64,000 nucleotides of DNA from Cruorifilaria tuberocauda (GCA_013365365.1 JABVXU010000040.1:1-64000); one strand, 5' to 3'; shown: positions 1 to 11,489, counted from the stretch's first letter. Notes: generated by a model from the sequence alone, not told the origin. A program made the numbers and translations.

Positions 1-1773
<1,773 letters not shown>

Positions 1774-2171
1774 ATAATTATGATAAGCATCAAAACAATA
1801 AATTTACAATTTTGAGCCATGTTTTTAATAAACTACTAACAAACTTTAGTTCTTTTAACAAAGTCGGGTTTTGCTATATACACTATACAGCTTATCTGTT
1901 GATATTTTCAAACTTTATCAAGTTTAATAAATCTATTTTTTAAACGCTTACTACTCAAGTTTAGATGGATATTAATTTTCCGTCTTGAGTGCTGAAACTA
2001 AAACTATGATTCTTTCATTCTTTCTTTTTTATCCATAATCTAGAATTACCATTTCAATGGCCTACTTTAATTTGTATAACTGTACGTTAGGAACTTACTC
2101 TGATAACAAGATGAGTAAAACTATTAATTCTGCATAGAAGTGTTATGATAATTACAGTAACATATAAAAAT
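1774..2171. other. Gene-free stretch between rpoC and map
   Basis: About 400 AT-rich bases without a credible reading frame. The only structure seen is the inverted repeat at 1953-1990, listed separately. A promoter for map probably lies here, but no convincing -35/-10 pair stands out. Confidence 0.5.
1953..1990 (+). terminator. Possible hairpin terminator after rpoC
   Basis: ACTCAAG at 1953-1959 pairs with CTTGAGT at 1984-1990. Inside it, ATGGA pairs with TTCCGT (one G-U) after a five-base bulge on the left arm. There is no long T run after it, so it may be a processing or Rho-linked structure rather than a classical intrinsic terminator. The position 3' of rpoC fits a transcript end. Confidence 0.35.
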
Positions 2172-2954
2172 ATGAATATAACTATACATTCCAAAGAAGA
2201 CTTTGGCTTTATGCGTAAAGCTGGTAGGTTAGCAGCTGAAACTCTTGATTTTATTGCACCTTACGTAGAAGTAGGGATAACAACTAATGAGCTAAATGAC
2301 TTATGTCATGACTTTATAACTAAAGCAGGTGCAACTTCAGCTACACTTAATTATAAGGGATATCCAAAATCAATCTGTACCTCAAAAAATTCTGTTGTTT
2401 GTCATGGTATTCCAGATAATAAGCCACTCAAGAGCGGGGATATTTTAAATATAGATGTTACAGTAATTTTAGATGGCTGGTATGGCGATACAAGCCGTAT
2501 GTTTTGGGTTGGCAAACCATCAATAAAAGCAATGCGCTTATGTGATGCTACTTATGGAGCATTGATGGAAGCAATAAGGCAAGTTAAGCCTGGCAACAAA
2601 TTGAATAAAATAGGACTTGCTATAGAAAAATATATTGAAGATTTTGGATACTCTATAGTACGTAACTATTGCGGCCATGGTATAGGAAAAGTTTTTCATG
2701 CCTTGCCAAACGTATTGCATTTTTATGATAGAGACGAAAATCTTATCTTAAAGGAGGGTATGTTTTTCACAATAGAGCCTATGATCAATATAGGAAGGCA
2801 TGAAACTTTGCTCAGTAGGTTTGATGGCTGGACAGTAACAACATGTGACCTTTCACTTTCTGCGCAATTTGAGCATACGCTTGGAGTAACAAAAGATGGT
2901 GTTGAAATATTTACATTATCTCCCAAAAATTTGCACTTTCCTCCTTATAATTAA
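2172..2954 (+). CDS. map: Methionine aminopeptidase type I
   Basis: Removes the initiator methionine from new proteins. All five metal ligands of the M24A family are visible: Asp in LNIDVTV, Asp in YGDTSRMF, His in GHGIGKVFH, Glu in FTIEPMI and Glu in QFEHT. The substrate histidine in VVCHGIPD is also present. I chose the ATG at 2172 because MNITIHSKEDF aligns directly with the family N-terminus; an in-frame ATG at 2145 would add nine residues. Length (260 aa) is normal for the class. No strong Shine-Dalgarno sequence is seen at either start. It stands alone, with gene-free DNA on both sides. Confidence 0.95.
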   Translation: MNITIHSKEDFGFMRKAGRLAAETLDFIAPYVEVGITTNELNDLCHDFITKAGATSATLNYKGYPKSICTSKNSVVCHGIPDNKPLKSGDILNIDVTVILDGWYGDTSRMFWVGKPSIKAMRLCDATYGALMEAIRQVKPGNKLNKIGLAIEKYIEDFGYSIVRNYCGHGIGKVFHALPNVLHFYDRDENLILKEGMFFTIEPMINIGRHETLLSRFDGWTVTTCDLSLSAQFEHTLGVTKDGVEIFTLSPKNLHFPPYN

Positions 2955-3221
2955 ACTATGCAGTTCTTATTAGAAGAATTCCTGCAAATTGGAAAGGAGA
3001 GAAAAACTTTCGTATCTTGAAAAGCGTCTGGCGTAACATTAAAAATACTAGGTCAATTTTTTAAGATGCAATAAAAGAAAGTTTATTTAAATATGAATTA
3101 CTTATTTGAATAACTAATTCTATGAACAGAATACAATTCTTTAGTTCATATGTGACATTAGTGTAATGAGCATTTATAAGTATATTTTAAATATAAAATT
3201 ATATCTTACATCTTTAGCGTC

Positions 3222-4478
3222 TTAAAGAATAAAAGAGCGCGACTTTTGTAGTGCCATGCCTTTTTCCTTAAAAGGATTTTTATTACCACATTTAGTTTTA
3301 TGCACACTTGATCTTTTAAAAAACTTTCTACCATTATATTTTTCAAATTGTGCATTGCAATCAAAGTTTAGACTACCTTCTGCATTTAAAAGTGTAGGTA
3401 ATCTACTCTTATCTTGAGGTGTAATAAAAGATAATGCATATCCTTCAGCTCCAGCTCGTGCTGTTCTGCCTACCCTGTGAATATAGTCAGCTTGTGATTG
3501 TGGTATATCATAATTGATAACGTGTTGAATATGAGGAATATCAAGACCACGAGAAGCAACATCCGTTGCAACCATAATTTGATTGTGTCCGCAACGAAAG
3601 GAGTTGATAACTTTTTCACGTTTATGCTGCTTCAAATCACCATGAATTGCTAACGCACTATAGTTATCTTTGCGTAACCTATTAGCTAATTGATCTGCTC
3701 CTCGTTTTGTTTTAACAAAAATAATGATTGATCCCTTACGCTGACATAATTGCGTAATAAGTTTACCATATTTTTCTAGCTCTGACACATAAATGACTTC
3801 TTGCTTAACTCTTGTAGAAATTGCAAATTCATACTTAATAGAAATATGCTCAGGATGGTCAAGATATCTCGCAGCAAGCTTTACTATATTACCAGGAAGG
3901 GTTGCAGAAAACATGAGGGTTTGCCGCATTCTTGGAATGAACCTCATAATATCTTCAATTTGGGTCCCAAAGCCCATGTCAAATATACGATCCATTTCAT
4001 CAAGCACAAGAGTATTAACATTGTGGACCATTAAAGTTTCACGTTCAATATGATCTATAATGCGACCAGGAGTACCTATTATAATTTGCGGATTTTCCCG
4101 AAGTTGATTTAGCTGCTTTAAAATATGCTCACCACCAATTAGTAAAGCAATCTTTAACACAGAATTTCTAAATAAGAGCTTTCTTATTTCATTTGTCACC
4201 TGATGCGCAAGCTCTCTAGTTGGTACAATAATTAAAGCTGAATTGACACTAAAGCTATTTAATAGCTTAGCAATTAACGGAATAGCAAATGCTAAGGTTT
4301 TTCCAGTTCCTGTTCTAGCAGAACCAAGGATGTCCCTTCCTTGTAGAGCTAGAGGGATTGCCTGTGTTTGAATTAGAGTGGGGACTAAAAGATTACGTTT
4401 ATCTAAAACTTGTTTAAGCGAAACTGGAAGATCCATTTCATGAAAGCTACTCACGGCTTTATTAAAAGCTATTATCAT
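3222..4478 (-). CDS. DEAD-box family ATP-dependent RNA helicase (RhlE/DeaD-like), motif II reads DEMD
   Basis: Superfamily 2 RNA helicase of 418 aa, probably acting in ribosome assembly or mRNA turnover. Motifs in order: Q-motif region (PTLIQTQAIPLAL), Walker A ARTGTGKT, PTRELA, TPGR, motif II, SAT, then the second RecA domain with HGDLKQ, ATDVASRGLDIP and HRVGRTARAG. Motif II is VLDEMDRIFDMGF: the usual Ala of DEAD is Met, while the Asp-Glu catalytic pair and the final Asp are kept. The C-terminal tail is short and basic (KKFFKRSSVHKTKCGNKN), as often seen in RNA-binding helicases. Its ATG overlaps the stop of the upstream cold-shock gene by one base (TAATG), which suggests translational coupling. 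The exact subfamily cannot be fixed from sequence alone. Confidence 0.93.
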   Translation of the reverse strand: MIIAFNKAVSSFHEMDLPVSLKQVLDKRNLLVPTLIQTQAIPLALQGRDILGSARTGTGKTLAFAIPLIAKLLNSFSVNSALIIVPTRELAHQVTNEIRKLLFRNSVLKIALLIGGEHILKQLNQLRENPQIIIGTPGRIIDHIERETLMVHNVNTLVLDEMDRIFDMGFGTQIEDIMRFIPRMRQTLMFSATLPGNIVKLAARYLDHPEHISIKYEFAISTRVKQEVIYVSELEKYGKLITQLCQRKGSIIIFVKTKRGADQLANRLRKDNYSALAIHGDLKQHKREKVINSFRCGHNQIMVATDVASRGLDIPHIQHVINYDIPQSQADYIHRVGRTARAGAEGYALSFITPQDKSRLPTLLNAEGSLNFDCNAQFEKYNGRKFFKRSSVHKTKCGNKNPFKEKGMALQKSRSFIL

Positions 4479-4738
4479 TAAAACCCGTTCTCTAACAACT
4501 TTAAATTTATTGCAGATTTTTTCTCTTCTCCATTCTTACCACGCTCTTCTCTGAGTTCATAACTTACCCTTTCTCCTTTTATTCCTTTTTCCTTATTTTC
4601 TCCTCTAAGTAAATCTGGTCTTATCCCTGAACGTTCTAACGTACTAATATGTACAAAAACATCACTACCTTTAGTTTCTGGCTTAATAAAACCATAACCT
4701 TTTTCAGCATTAAACCACTTTATATTACCAAATTCCAT
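4478..4738 (-). CDS. Cold-shock domain protein (CspA family)
   Basis: Small single-stranded nucleic-acid-binding protein, probably an RNA chaperone. The OB-fold motifs RNP1 (KGYGFIKP) and RNP2 (VFVHIS) are both clear, after the typical start [11 protein letters not shown]. At 86 aa it is longer than the usual ~70, because of a charged insertion and tail ([20 protein letters not shown]). A good Shine-Dalgarno sequence (AGGAGT on the minus strand, 4746-4751) lies at a normal distance from the ATG. It overlaps the following RNA helicase by one base. A cold-shock protein with an RNA helicase is a sensible pair: both unwind or melt RNA structure. Confidence 0.93.
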   Translation of the reverse strand: MEFGNIKWFNAEKGYGFIKPETKGSDVFVHISTLERSGIRPDLLRGENKEKGIKGERVSYELREERGKNGEEKKSAINLKLLENGF

Positions 4739-4811
4739 TTAAATAACTCCTAAAACTGTTAAACATGTTGCTAATATGATAAAAACTTTTCAATTTACAA
4801 TTGAAAATATC

Positions 4812-4840
4812 AGAAGCTCAGTTATTAAAACTAAGCTTCT
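4812..4840 (-). terminator. Hairpin between pmbA and the cold-shock gene
   Basis: AGAAGCT and AGCTTCT form a 7-bp stem, extended after one mismatch by AGTT/AACT, with a five-base loop. It lies after the pmbA stop on the minus strand and upstream of the cold-shock gene. It could end the pmbA transcript or belong to the cold-shock mRNA leader. No strong T run follows. Confidence 0.4.
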
Positions 4841-4912
4841 ATACTTCATAGTCTATCAATAACACTATGAGCTCATAGTACATAATTATCGTATTTAATG
4901 CAAATAAATTTT

Positions 4913-6247
4913 CTAATTACTAAGAGAACCTGCAACTGTCATTTCGTTAACTTTAATTGTCGGCGAATTAAATTGTCCACAAAAAGTTAAATCATTTGCA
5001 ATAACTAAATTACTAAACATATCTTTTAAATTACCAGCAACAGCGATTTCATGCACTGGATAAGCTATCTCTCCATTTTCTATGAAAAATCCTGATGCAC
5101 CTTGACTGTAATCACCATTTACTAAATTAACACCAAAGCTAAATAAATCAGTTACATATACACCAGTTTTTACTTCCTTAATTAATTCTTCAAATAATAC
5201 ATTGCCATTTTCTATATAGAAATTGCTAGCTTCAGGAATAATTGCAGCATTACTTACGCGCATCGCATTTCCGGTTGTTTCTAAGTTTAATTTCTTAGCT
5301 GAATATAGATCTAAAATCCAATTTTGTAGTACTCCATCCTTTACAAGTGTATTTTTCCTACTAACTATCCCTTCTCCATCAAAAGGTCTTGATTCTGTGC
5401 CCTTTGGTAATAATGGATTATCGATAATATTAACTTTATCATTAAAAACCTGAGTATTTAAACTATTCCCTAAGAAAGAGCTGTTACTTATGATATTAGT
5501 GCCATTTATAGCAGAAGCAAAACTTTTTACTAGCTCTTTTGCTGCTCTTTTTTCAAAAATCACTGGAAACTTTCCAGTTTTAATTGGACGTGAATTCAAT
5601 TGATTAACTGCCCTTTTTGCTGCCTCTTTCCCTATTAATTCTGGAGGTTTTAGATCTCTGAAATTACATGCTACATCGTAACTATAACCAACCTTCATCT
5701 CGCCTCCTTTCCCAGCAACAACAGAAATCAGGTTAGTAAAGGTTGATTTACTAAACGAACCGATAAAACCAGAAACAGTAGATAACACTGTATTTACTAA
5801 AGTATATGAAGCAGAAGCTCCTTCAGAGTTGACTATTTTCTTATACGAAAGAGCTGAATTTTCTGTGGTTTCAACAACTCTTTTTAAATCAAAAAGAGTT
5901 ACAGCATTTTTATCTAGAATGCCTAAATCTGCAGAAAAAGAATAGCTATCCATATTTATAGCAAAATTAATGAAAGGATCTTTTGGAGCATTTTTTGCCA
6001 TTTCTACTACTTGACTTACAGTATTACTAAGATTGCTTAAATCATTTGTAGAAACACATGCAGACTGGGTCTTATTTGCTATAGCTCTTATTCCTACAGT
6101 ACAATTTTTAGATTGTGATGTTTGCTCAATTTTTGATAGACGTTGGGAAACTGAGATCTTGTTAATCTCGTATACTAAAACTTCTGCATCTTGGTTTTGT
6201 TTTTTTATTAGTTTTATAATATCTGCTACAATATTTAGTATATCCAT
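4913..6247 (-). CDS. pmbA: TldD/PmbA family protein, PmbA (TldE) subunit
   Basis: PmbA/TldE normally pairs with TldD to make a metalloprotease that degrades unfolded peptides and matures small peptides in other bacteria. The 444-aa length and layout fit: an N-terminal region with VGIRAIANKTQSACVSTNDL, a central KTGKFPVIFEKRAAKELV block, and a C-terminal TldE core with SQGASGFFIENGEI and GNLKDMFSNL. No HExxH metal motif is present, as expected for the TldE rather than the TldD partner. tldD is not in this window. The gene starts 17 bases after atpG ends on the same strand, so the two are probably co-transcribed. Confidence 0.92.
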   Translation of the reverse strand: MDILNIVADIIKLIKKQNQDAEVLVYEINKISVSQRLSKIEQTSQSKNCTVGIRAIANKTQSACVSTNDLSNLSNTVSQVVEMAKNAPKDPFINFAINMDSYSFSADLGILDKNAVTLFDLKRVVETTENSALSYKKIVNSEGASASYTLVNTVLSTVSGFIGSFSKSTFTNLISVVAGKGGEMKVGYSYDVACNFRDLKPPELIGKEAAKRAVNQLNSRPIKTGKFPVIFEKRAAKELVKSFASAINGTNIISNSSFLGNSLNTQVFNDKVNIIDNPLLPKGTESRPFDGEGIVSRKNTLVKDGVLQNWILDLYSAKKLNLETTGNAMRVSNAAIIPEASNFYIENGNVLFEELIKEVKTGVYVTDLFSFGVNLVNGDYSQGASGFFIENGEIAYPVHEIAVAGNLKDMFSNLVIANDLTFCGQFNSPTIKVNEMTVAGSLSN

Positions 6248-6264
6248 ACCTTACCTTTAAGTTT

Positions 6265-7137
6265 CTATAAAAATTCTGTACCACTTATAACTTCTATCAA
6301 GTCAGTTGTAATCGATGTTTGACGAGAACGATTATAAAGTAGAGCTAATTTATCCAGCATTTCTTTAGCATTCTTATTTGCTGATTCCATAGCAACCATC
6401 CTAGCATTATTCTCACTTACTGCACTTTCAAGCAAAGCAGAGTAAAGAGCAGCTATAACGTAATCTCTGGTTAAATATTGTAAAATAAATTTAGCATCTT
6501 GTGGCTCACATTCATAGCTATAATCTGCTATTGAAGCAAACAGAGAATCATTAATCAAGGACGATTCTTTATTCCATGGCTTTATTGTTTCTAATACTGG
6601 TTTTTGCGTGAAAGCATTATAAAACTTGTTATAGAAAACTTTAATTTTATTATATTTACTGAAATTAACACTGTCAATTAAAGATTCTATATTTCTTAGT
6701 GTGACTCCTTTGCTGTTCTCAACCCTCAAAAGACATTTATGTTCAAACCTATTTTGACCTATATCAAAAGCTTTTTTACCAAAAAATATTACATCTACTC
6801 TTTTACCATTCACAATTAATTTATTTATATATTCTTGACTAAATTTCACAATAGCAGAATTAAAACTGCCGCACATACCGCGATCAGATGCAATAATAAA
6901 TACAAGATAAAAATTTTTATTATCAATATTTAAAATCCTTACTAAGGATTCTTGATTAACTGATACCAGTAATGAAAAAATAATATTATGTAGCTTGGAT
7001 ATATACAACTTTGAATTTGATAACTTTTTTTGGCTTTGCAATAACTTTGCTGCAGAAACCATTTGCATTATTCTTGTAATTTTTTGTACGGACTTAATAT
7101 TTTTAATCCTTAAAGATAGCTCCTTTAAGCTCTTCAT
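6265..7137 (-). CDS. atpG: ATP synthase F1 gamma subunit
   Basis: Central rotor stalk of the F1 ATP synthase, linking proton flow to catalysis. The two conserved ends of the family are both present: N-terminal [21 protein letters not shown] and C-terminal [17 protein letters not shown]. Length is 290 aa, normal for the family. The middle is divergent, as is usual for gamma. It is followed 17 bases later by pmbA on the same strand. The other atp genes are not in the window; scattered atp genes are typical of Rickettsiales. Confidence 0.96.
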   Translation of the reverse strand: MKSLKELSLRIKNIKSVQKITRIMQMVSAAKLLQSQKKLSNSKLYISKLHNIIFSLLVSVNQESLVRILNIDNKNFYLVFIIASDRGMCGSFNSAIVKFSQEYINKLIVNGKRVDVIFFGKKAFDIGQNRFEHKCLLRVENSKGVTLRNIESLIDSVNFSKYNKIKVFYNKFYNAFTQKPVLETIKPWNKESSLINDSLFASIADYSYECEPQDAKFILQYLTRDYVIAALYSALLESAVSENNARMVAMESANKNAKEMLDKLALLYNRSRQTSITTDLIEVISGTEFL

Positions 7138-7547
7138 TCTAATATAGAAACTTCAATTTAACGAAGTATAAGTCGTTCATTCTAAAAAACAAGTTCTTTG
7201 ACATGAAAAGGTCATGAAATGACTAATCCAAAGGTTAGGCTTATGATATTATCTAAGCAGCTTAGCACTAAAGATTCAAAATAAAGGAATTGGATCTAAG
7301 CTTACATCGAGTATAATCCATTTGTTGCAAAAATACTAATCCATAATTACAACCAGTTACAAGTTTACAAGTAGTTAATTGTAAGGTAGAAGGAAAGATA
7401 AAAGGAATATTAAATAGATAACTGTTAAAATCTTAAAAGCACATCATTAGTTTTAGATAAAGATGAACTAAAATGCAAGTACAGGTAGTGTAAAATCAAA
7501 TCAAGAACTAGAAAAGAGCACTAAAAGCTTATACATTTTGACAACTT
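7138..7547. other. Gene-free stretch between mutL and atpG
   Basis: 410 AT-rich bases with no credible reading frame or RNA gene. A short palindrome, CTAAGC-A-GCTTAG, lies at 7253-7265; whether it is functional is unknown. The atpG promoter is expected here. Confidence 0.5.
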
Positions 7548-9296
7548 TCACCTTCTCTTAAACAATTTCTCAATATCACTTAATTTCACCTCTATATAAG
7601 AGGGTCTTCCATGATTACATTGACCAGAGTATGGTGTTTCTTCCATCTGCCTAAGCAAAACATTCATTTCCTCCAACTCCATTTTTCTACCAGCCCTAAT
7701 TGATCCATAGCAAGCGATTGTAGCTAATATTTTATTCACTTTATCTTCTATTGGTAAAGTATCTTCTATTTCCATTAACCTATCAACTAAATTTATCAAC
7801 ATTTCCTTCACATTCACTGTTTCCAAAATTGCAGGAATTTCTTTTATTACTATTTCATTTTCTGATTTAATCTCAATACAAAATCCAATTTCAAAAAGCT
7901 TATCCCTATAAATCTCAATCATTTCCATTCCAGCTTGATTTCTAATTTCAATTTTCTCAGGGAAAAGAAGCCTCTGCCTTTTTATACTATACCTTTGTTT
8001 TAAGCACTCATAAATCAACCTTTCATGTGCTGCATGCTGATCAACTATAATCAACTTGTCTCTAGCCTCAGAAATAATATAAATGTTGTAAACTTGACAT
8101 CTCGCAAATCCAAGAGGATAACTTTCCATCAAATTAATTTGTTCTCTTTTTAGCATAGCCTTTGTTTGTAATGGAGATTTTTGTATGTCAGCATGATCAA
8201 ATAATTCTGACCGTGCTGATAAATTCTCTCCACCTTTATTTGATAAATCAAACACTTGCTGGGACTTAGCGTAAGCCAGAACATTATAATCTAGAATGAC
8301 ACTAGAAATGCCTATTTTTGTTGATAATGCTTTTATTAATCCTTTTGTTACTATTTCATATATAGCTCTTTTATTTTGAAACCTTACTTCTAACTTGTTC
8401 GGGTGAACATTCACATCTATTTGGTCATATGGTATCTCTAAATTTAGTGCTACAAAAGGATACCTATCTCTTGGAATAAAATCATGATACGCATATCGAA
8501 TAGCACTAACAAGTAAATTATCTTTGATTGGTCTACCATTAATAAATGTATAGATCATAGTTGACTTGCTACGATTAACAGTTGGCTTGCAAATGTGTCC
8601 TATAAGTCTAATACCATCTTTTTTTTCATCAATCTCTAAAGTATTACCACAAAATTCTTCCTCCATCTCACATAATCTATCAAATAATGAAGGTTGCTTA
8701 ACGTATTCTAAGAGCTTTTTGCCATCTGAACTAAGACTAAATTCGATACCATAGTTGATCATGGCTAAGTTATTTGTAATATCAACAATGCTCCTGGTCT
8801 CTGCTTTTTCAGTTTTTAGAAATTTTAGTCTATTTGGAGTAGCAAAAAATAAATCACAAACTTCAACGTGTGTGCCTTGTGATAAAGAACAAGGAACAAC
8901 ATCTATTATCTTTCCCCCATCTTCACAACTTACAGACCATGCCTCACTTGCACCTCTTGCTTTAGATAATAACTTTACTCTACTTACTGCTGCTATAGAT
9001 GGCAAGGCTTCTCCTCTAAAGCCAAGATATTTGATTTTTATCAATTGACTATCGTTCAACTTTGAAGTAGCATAACGCGTAAATGCAAGTTCTAAATCAC
9101 TTTTTTCTATTCCTCTTCCATTATCTGTAACAGTAATAATGTTACGACCACCGCTTTCTACTTTGATTATTATCTTTGAACTTCCAGCATCTATTGCATT
9201 TTCTACTAATTCTTTAACTACACTTGCCGGCCTCTCAATCACTTCTCCTGCTGCTATACGATTTATAGTCTTTGTATCTAAAAGAACTATTGCCAT
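7548..9296 (-). CDS. mutL: DNA mismatch repair protein MutL (endonuclease-type)
   Basis: Couples mismatch recognition by MutS to strand incision. The N-terminal GHKL ATPase is intact: [18 protein letters not shown], and [12 protein letters not shown]. The C-terminal domain carries [12 protein letters not shown], which matches the DQHA(X)2E(X)4E metal-binding endonuclease motif. It also has ACYGSIRAG and [10 protein letters not shown], which match the accessory endonuclease motifs. The protein is therefore expected to nick DNA itself, as in bacteria lacking MutH. Length is 582 aa, normal. It begins 7 bases after the purE stop on the same strand. An intact mutL in a genome this eroded is notable. 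Confidence 0.96.
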   Translation of the reverse strand: MAIVLLDTKTINRIAAGEVIERPASVVKELVENAIDAGSSKIIIKVESGGRNIITVTDNGRGIEKSDLELAFTRYATSKLNDSQLIKIKYLGFRGEALPSIAAVSRVKLLSKARGASEAWSVSCEDGGKIIDVVPCSLSQGTHVEVCDLFFATPNRLKFLKTEKAETRSIVDITNNLAMINYGIEFSLSSDGKKLLEYVKQPSLFDRLCEMEEEFCGNTLEIDEKKDGIRLIGHICKPTVNRSKSTMIYTFINGRPIKDNLLVSAIRYAYHDFIPRDRYPFVALNLEIPYDQIDVNVHPNKLEVRFQNKRAIYEIVTKGLIKALSTKIGISSVILDYNVLAYAKSQQVFDLSNKGGENLSARSELFDHADIQKSPLQTKAMLKREQINLMESYPLGFARCQVYNIYIISEARDKLIIVDQHAAHERLIYECLKQRYSIKRQRLLFPEKIEIRNQAGMEMIEIYRDKLFEIGFCIEIKSENEIVIKEIPAILETVNVKEMLINLVDRLMEIEDTLPIEDKVNKILATIACYGSIRAGRKMELEEMNVLLRQMEETPYSGQCNHGRPSYIEVKLSDIEKLFKRR

Positions 9297-9303
9297 AGGC
9301 TTA

Positions 9304-9795
9304 TTACAAGTTTGGTTTCTCTTTTACTGAATCAGTCTGTTTGCTTCTCCATTCCTTCAATCTATCTGCAATTTTACTATCAGAAATTGATAATATAGAT
9401 GCAGCAACAATAGCAGCATTATATGCTCCGTTTTCTCCTATAGACATTGCAGCAACTGGAATGCCTTTTGGCATTTGTACTATAGATAACAGGCTGTCTA
9501 GCCCATTCAACTCTCTACTATATACTGGAACACCAACAACAGGTAAGTAAGTAAGCGACGCTACCATACCTGGTAAGTGAGCTGCCCCACCTGCGCCAGC
9601 TATAATAATTTTATATCCTTTTTTTTGTGCAGACTTAGCAAAATTAAAGAGTCTTTCTGGTGTCCTATGTGCAGATATTATAAATATATCATGGGAAATC
9701 TCTAGTACTTTTAATATATCAACAGTATAAATCATAGTGTTATAATCTGACTGACTTCCCATAATTACAGCAACATCCCTTTCCATTTCTTCCAT
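9304..9795 (-). CDS. purE: N5-carboxyaminoimidazole ribonucleotide mutase (PurE class I)
   Basis: Purine synthesis step that moves the carboxyl group of N5-CAIR to give CAIR. Visible family signatures are [12 protein letters not shown] near the N-terminus, the catalytic-site SAHRTPERL, and the glycine-rich [17 protein letters not shown]. Length is 163 aa, normal for class I PurE. It is immediately upstream of mutL (7-base gap), so the two probably share a transcript. Retention fits the complete purine pathway generally kept by Wolbachia. purK is not in the window. Confidence 0.96.
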   Translation of the reverse strand: MEEMERDVAVIMGSQSDYNTMIYTVDILKVLEISHDIFIISAHRTPERLFNFAKSAQKKGYKIIIAGAGGAAHLPGMVASLTYLPVVGVPVYSRELNGLDSLLSIVQMPKGIPVAAMSIGENGAYNAAIVAASILSISDSKIADRLKEWRSKQTDSVKEKPNL

Positions 9796-10187
9796 ATTAA
9801 TATAATTAAATTAGACCTAACTAAACAATGTTCCAGTCAAAAACAACGAATATTTGAACAAAATTATAAGTAATAGTTTGTGAAATTCTATGCAAATAGA
9901 AATACATAAATAAGACCTAAATTAAAAACATAGTAGAATGATTGCCACTCTTTCATACATGAAATTAAAAATTCATTCTAAATCTTAGAATTACCTATTT
10001 TTACTAGGAATGAACTTTTTAAAATAAATAATAACTAAAAATTAAAGTGAATTTAATAAATAACAAACCTACTAAATCACACATGTTAACATCATATAAT
10101 TATCAGCACAAATTATATGACATTAACACTTTGAGATAGTAAATTTATGTTGTAATGTTTTACAGAGCTATTGATAAGTGAGTACAT
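9796..10187. other. Divergent gene-free stretch between purE and the XRE regulator
   Basis: 392 AT-rich bases that must hold the divergent promoters of purE-mutL (minus) and the XRE regulator (plus). The only clear structure is the perfect inverted repeat at 10092-10120, listed separately. Confidence 0.5.
10092..10120. promoter_or_regulatory. Perfect 10-bp inverted repeat upstream of the XRE regulator
   Basis: TCATATAATT (10092-10101) and AATTATATGA (10111-10120) are exact reverse complements separated by nine bases. The centre is about 80 bases before the start of the helix-turn-helix gene. The position suits an operator for autoregulation. A transcript-end hairpin is the alternative, though no gene ends nearby on either strand. 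In AT-rich DNA some such repeats arise by chance. Confidence 0.35.
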
Positions 10188-10469
10188 ATGGAAACAATAT
10201 CATTGAATAACAATTCATGCAATACAGAGGTAAAAAAGAAGTTGCTTAACATAATTAGCAAAGTTATAGAAAAAAATGCTTGGACGCAAGCTCATGCAGC
10301 TGAAAAGCTAGGGGTTGACCAACCAAAGATATCACAAATTAAAAACGGTAAAACAGATGGTTTTTCTTTAGAGCGCTTGTTAAGCTTTCTAAAAAAATTT
10401 GAACATGAAATAACAATTACAATAACAGAGAGCCAATCAATAAAACATGAACACGAATCCGGATCTTAA
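10188..10469 (+). CDS. XRE-family helix-turn-helix transcriptional regulator
   Basis: 93-aa DNA-binding protein. The helix-turn-helix lies at about residues 31-75: WTQAHAAEKLGVDQPKISQIKNG, then FSLERLLSFLKKF. This resembles the HigA/XRE class found as antitoxins or phage-type regulators. No HigB-like toxin or other partner is adjacent: the upstream gene is purE on the other strand and the downstream gene is rpoZ. It is therefore more likely a stand-alone regulator, perhaps a former antitoxin. A perfect inverted repeat about 70 bases upstream could be its operator. Target genes cannot be told from sequence. Confidence 0.88.
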   Translation: METISLNNNSCNTEVKKKLLNIISKVIEKNAWTQAHAAEKLGVDQPKISQIKNGKTDGFSLERLLSFLKKFEHEITITITESQSIKHEHESGS

Positions 10470-10540
10470 TGAAGATACAAGTTGACATTTTATTTTTTGT
10501 GATTATAGTGTGAAATTCATTCAGGTAGTATTTCATGTTT

Positions 10541-10858
10541 ATGACTGAATCCGTTATAGAGAAATGTATAGTGCAGGTAAATAACCGTTTTAAATTAGCC
10601 CTGTTAGCAAGCCAGAGGACGCACGATTTGAATACAGGAGCAAGCAGTCCAATTCAAGCAGCTGAGTTTAAGGGTCATAAGAACACTATCATTTCTTTGC
10701 ACGAGATAGCAGAAAAGCAGGTAGATGTTTATGAGCTATTTAATCTTTTGGTAAACAGATGCAAAGGATATATGAAAGGTAGTATAAATGACATAAGCAA
10801 GCTAGAAAAGCTACTAAATTTTTCTGAAGATCAACTTAATACAGACTATGGTGCATAA
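10541..10858 (+). CDS. rpoZ: DNA-directed RNA polymerase omega subunit
   Basis: Small subunit that helps fold and stabilise beta' in RNA polymerase. The omega signature is seen at the N-terminus (VIEKCIVQVNNRFKLALLASQRT, with NRFKLALLASQR most conserved), followed by IISLHEIAEKQVD. I chose the ATG at 10541 (MTESVIEK), which fits the family N-terminus; an ATG two codons earlier (10535) is possible. The C-terminal part is divergent. It follows the XRE gene on the same strand and precedes the Mrp cluster. Confidence 0.9.
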   Translation: MTESVIEKCIVQVNNRFKLALLASQRTHDLNTGASSPIQAAEFKGHKNTIISLHEIAEKQVDVYELFNLLVNRCKGYMKGSINDISKLEKLLNFSEDQLNTDYGA

Positions 10859-10945
10859 CAAGCAGGAGAGTATTAATACACATGATAAAGTAATAAGAAG
10901 CAAAATAACAACAAGTAAAGTGCTTTCAGGTCTTTTTATTTATAA

Positions 10946-11194
10946 ATGATCTATGTTGCTATTTATGTGCTGCTGTTTTGCATTATTATAATGTTATACC
11001 ATATAGTATCAAGAGCGAATGATATTTATAGTAAAGTACTAGCGTTTAATAATCTTTTAACACAAGTAATTTTACTTATATCAGCAATATCAATCATCTT
11101 GAATAGTTTCTTTTTGCTCGATATAGCATTGCTATATGCTAGCATTAGTTTTATGTCAACTATAGCACTAATGAAATTGATGTTGCCTCGATAA
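10946..11194 (+). CDS. mrpF: Monovalent cation/proton antiporter subunit MrpF/MnhF
   Basis: Subunit of the multi-subunit Mrp Na+/H+ antiporter of the inner membrane. The protein is 82 aa with three hydrophobic segments, and has the MrpF core RANDIYSKVLAFNNLLTQV followed by LLDIALLYASISFMSTIAL. It is the first gene of a tightly spaced run: only three bases separate its stop from the mrpG start. The usual conserved Gly/Pro residues of the loop are partly changed, so the match is by overall pattern and by context. Confidence 0.85.
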   Translation: MIYVAIYVLLFCIIIMLYHIVSRANDIYSKVLAFNNLLTQVILLISAISIILNSFFLLDIALLYASISFMSTIALMKLMLPR

Positions 11195-11197
11195 TCT

Positions 11198-11488
11198 ATG
11201 ATAGGGTCTATTTTTATATTACTAGGCACGTGCTTAGCAATTATTTCAATTATAGGAATAATTAGATTCCCCAATTTCTATACTAAGTTACACGCAGCAG
11301 GTATTACAGACTCTAGTGGGACAGTATTATTATTAACTGGTTTTGCTATGCAAAATGAATTTTCAATTAACACTGTTAAAATTATATTATTGATTCTTAT
11401 AATATGGATATCTAACTCAACTAATAGTTATATTTTAGCTCGTACCTATTATTATAAAAGTAAGGAAAAGACCACTAAGGTGGATTAA
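11198..11488 (+). CDS. mrpG: Monovalent cation/proton antiporter subunit MrpG/MnhG
   Basis: Mrp antiporter subunit G, 96 aa. The family hallmark is clear: IIGIIRFPNFYTKLHAAGITDSSGT, matching the RFPD.YTRLHAAtkaDTLG pattern of MnhG. Three membrane helices are visible. The last segment is followed by a basic tail (YYYKSKEKTTK). It is separated from the DUF4040 gene by a single base, so translation is likely coupled. Confidence 0.92.
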   Translation: MIGSIFILLGTCLAIISIIGIIRFPNFYTKLHAAGITDSSGTVLLLTGFAMQNEFSINTVKIILLILIIWISNSTNSYILARTYYYKSKEKTTKVD

Positions 11489-11489
11489 G

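Noticed and set aside
10188..10858. Toxin-antitoxin pair made of the XRE gene and the next gene
   Set aside because: The next gene is clearly the RNA polymerase omega subunit, not a toxin.
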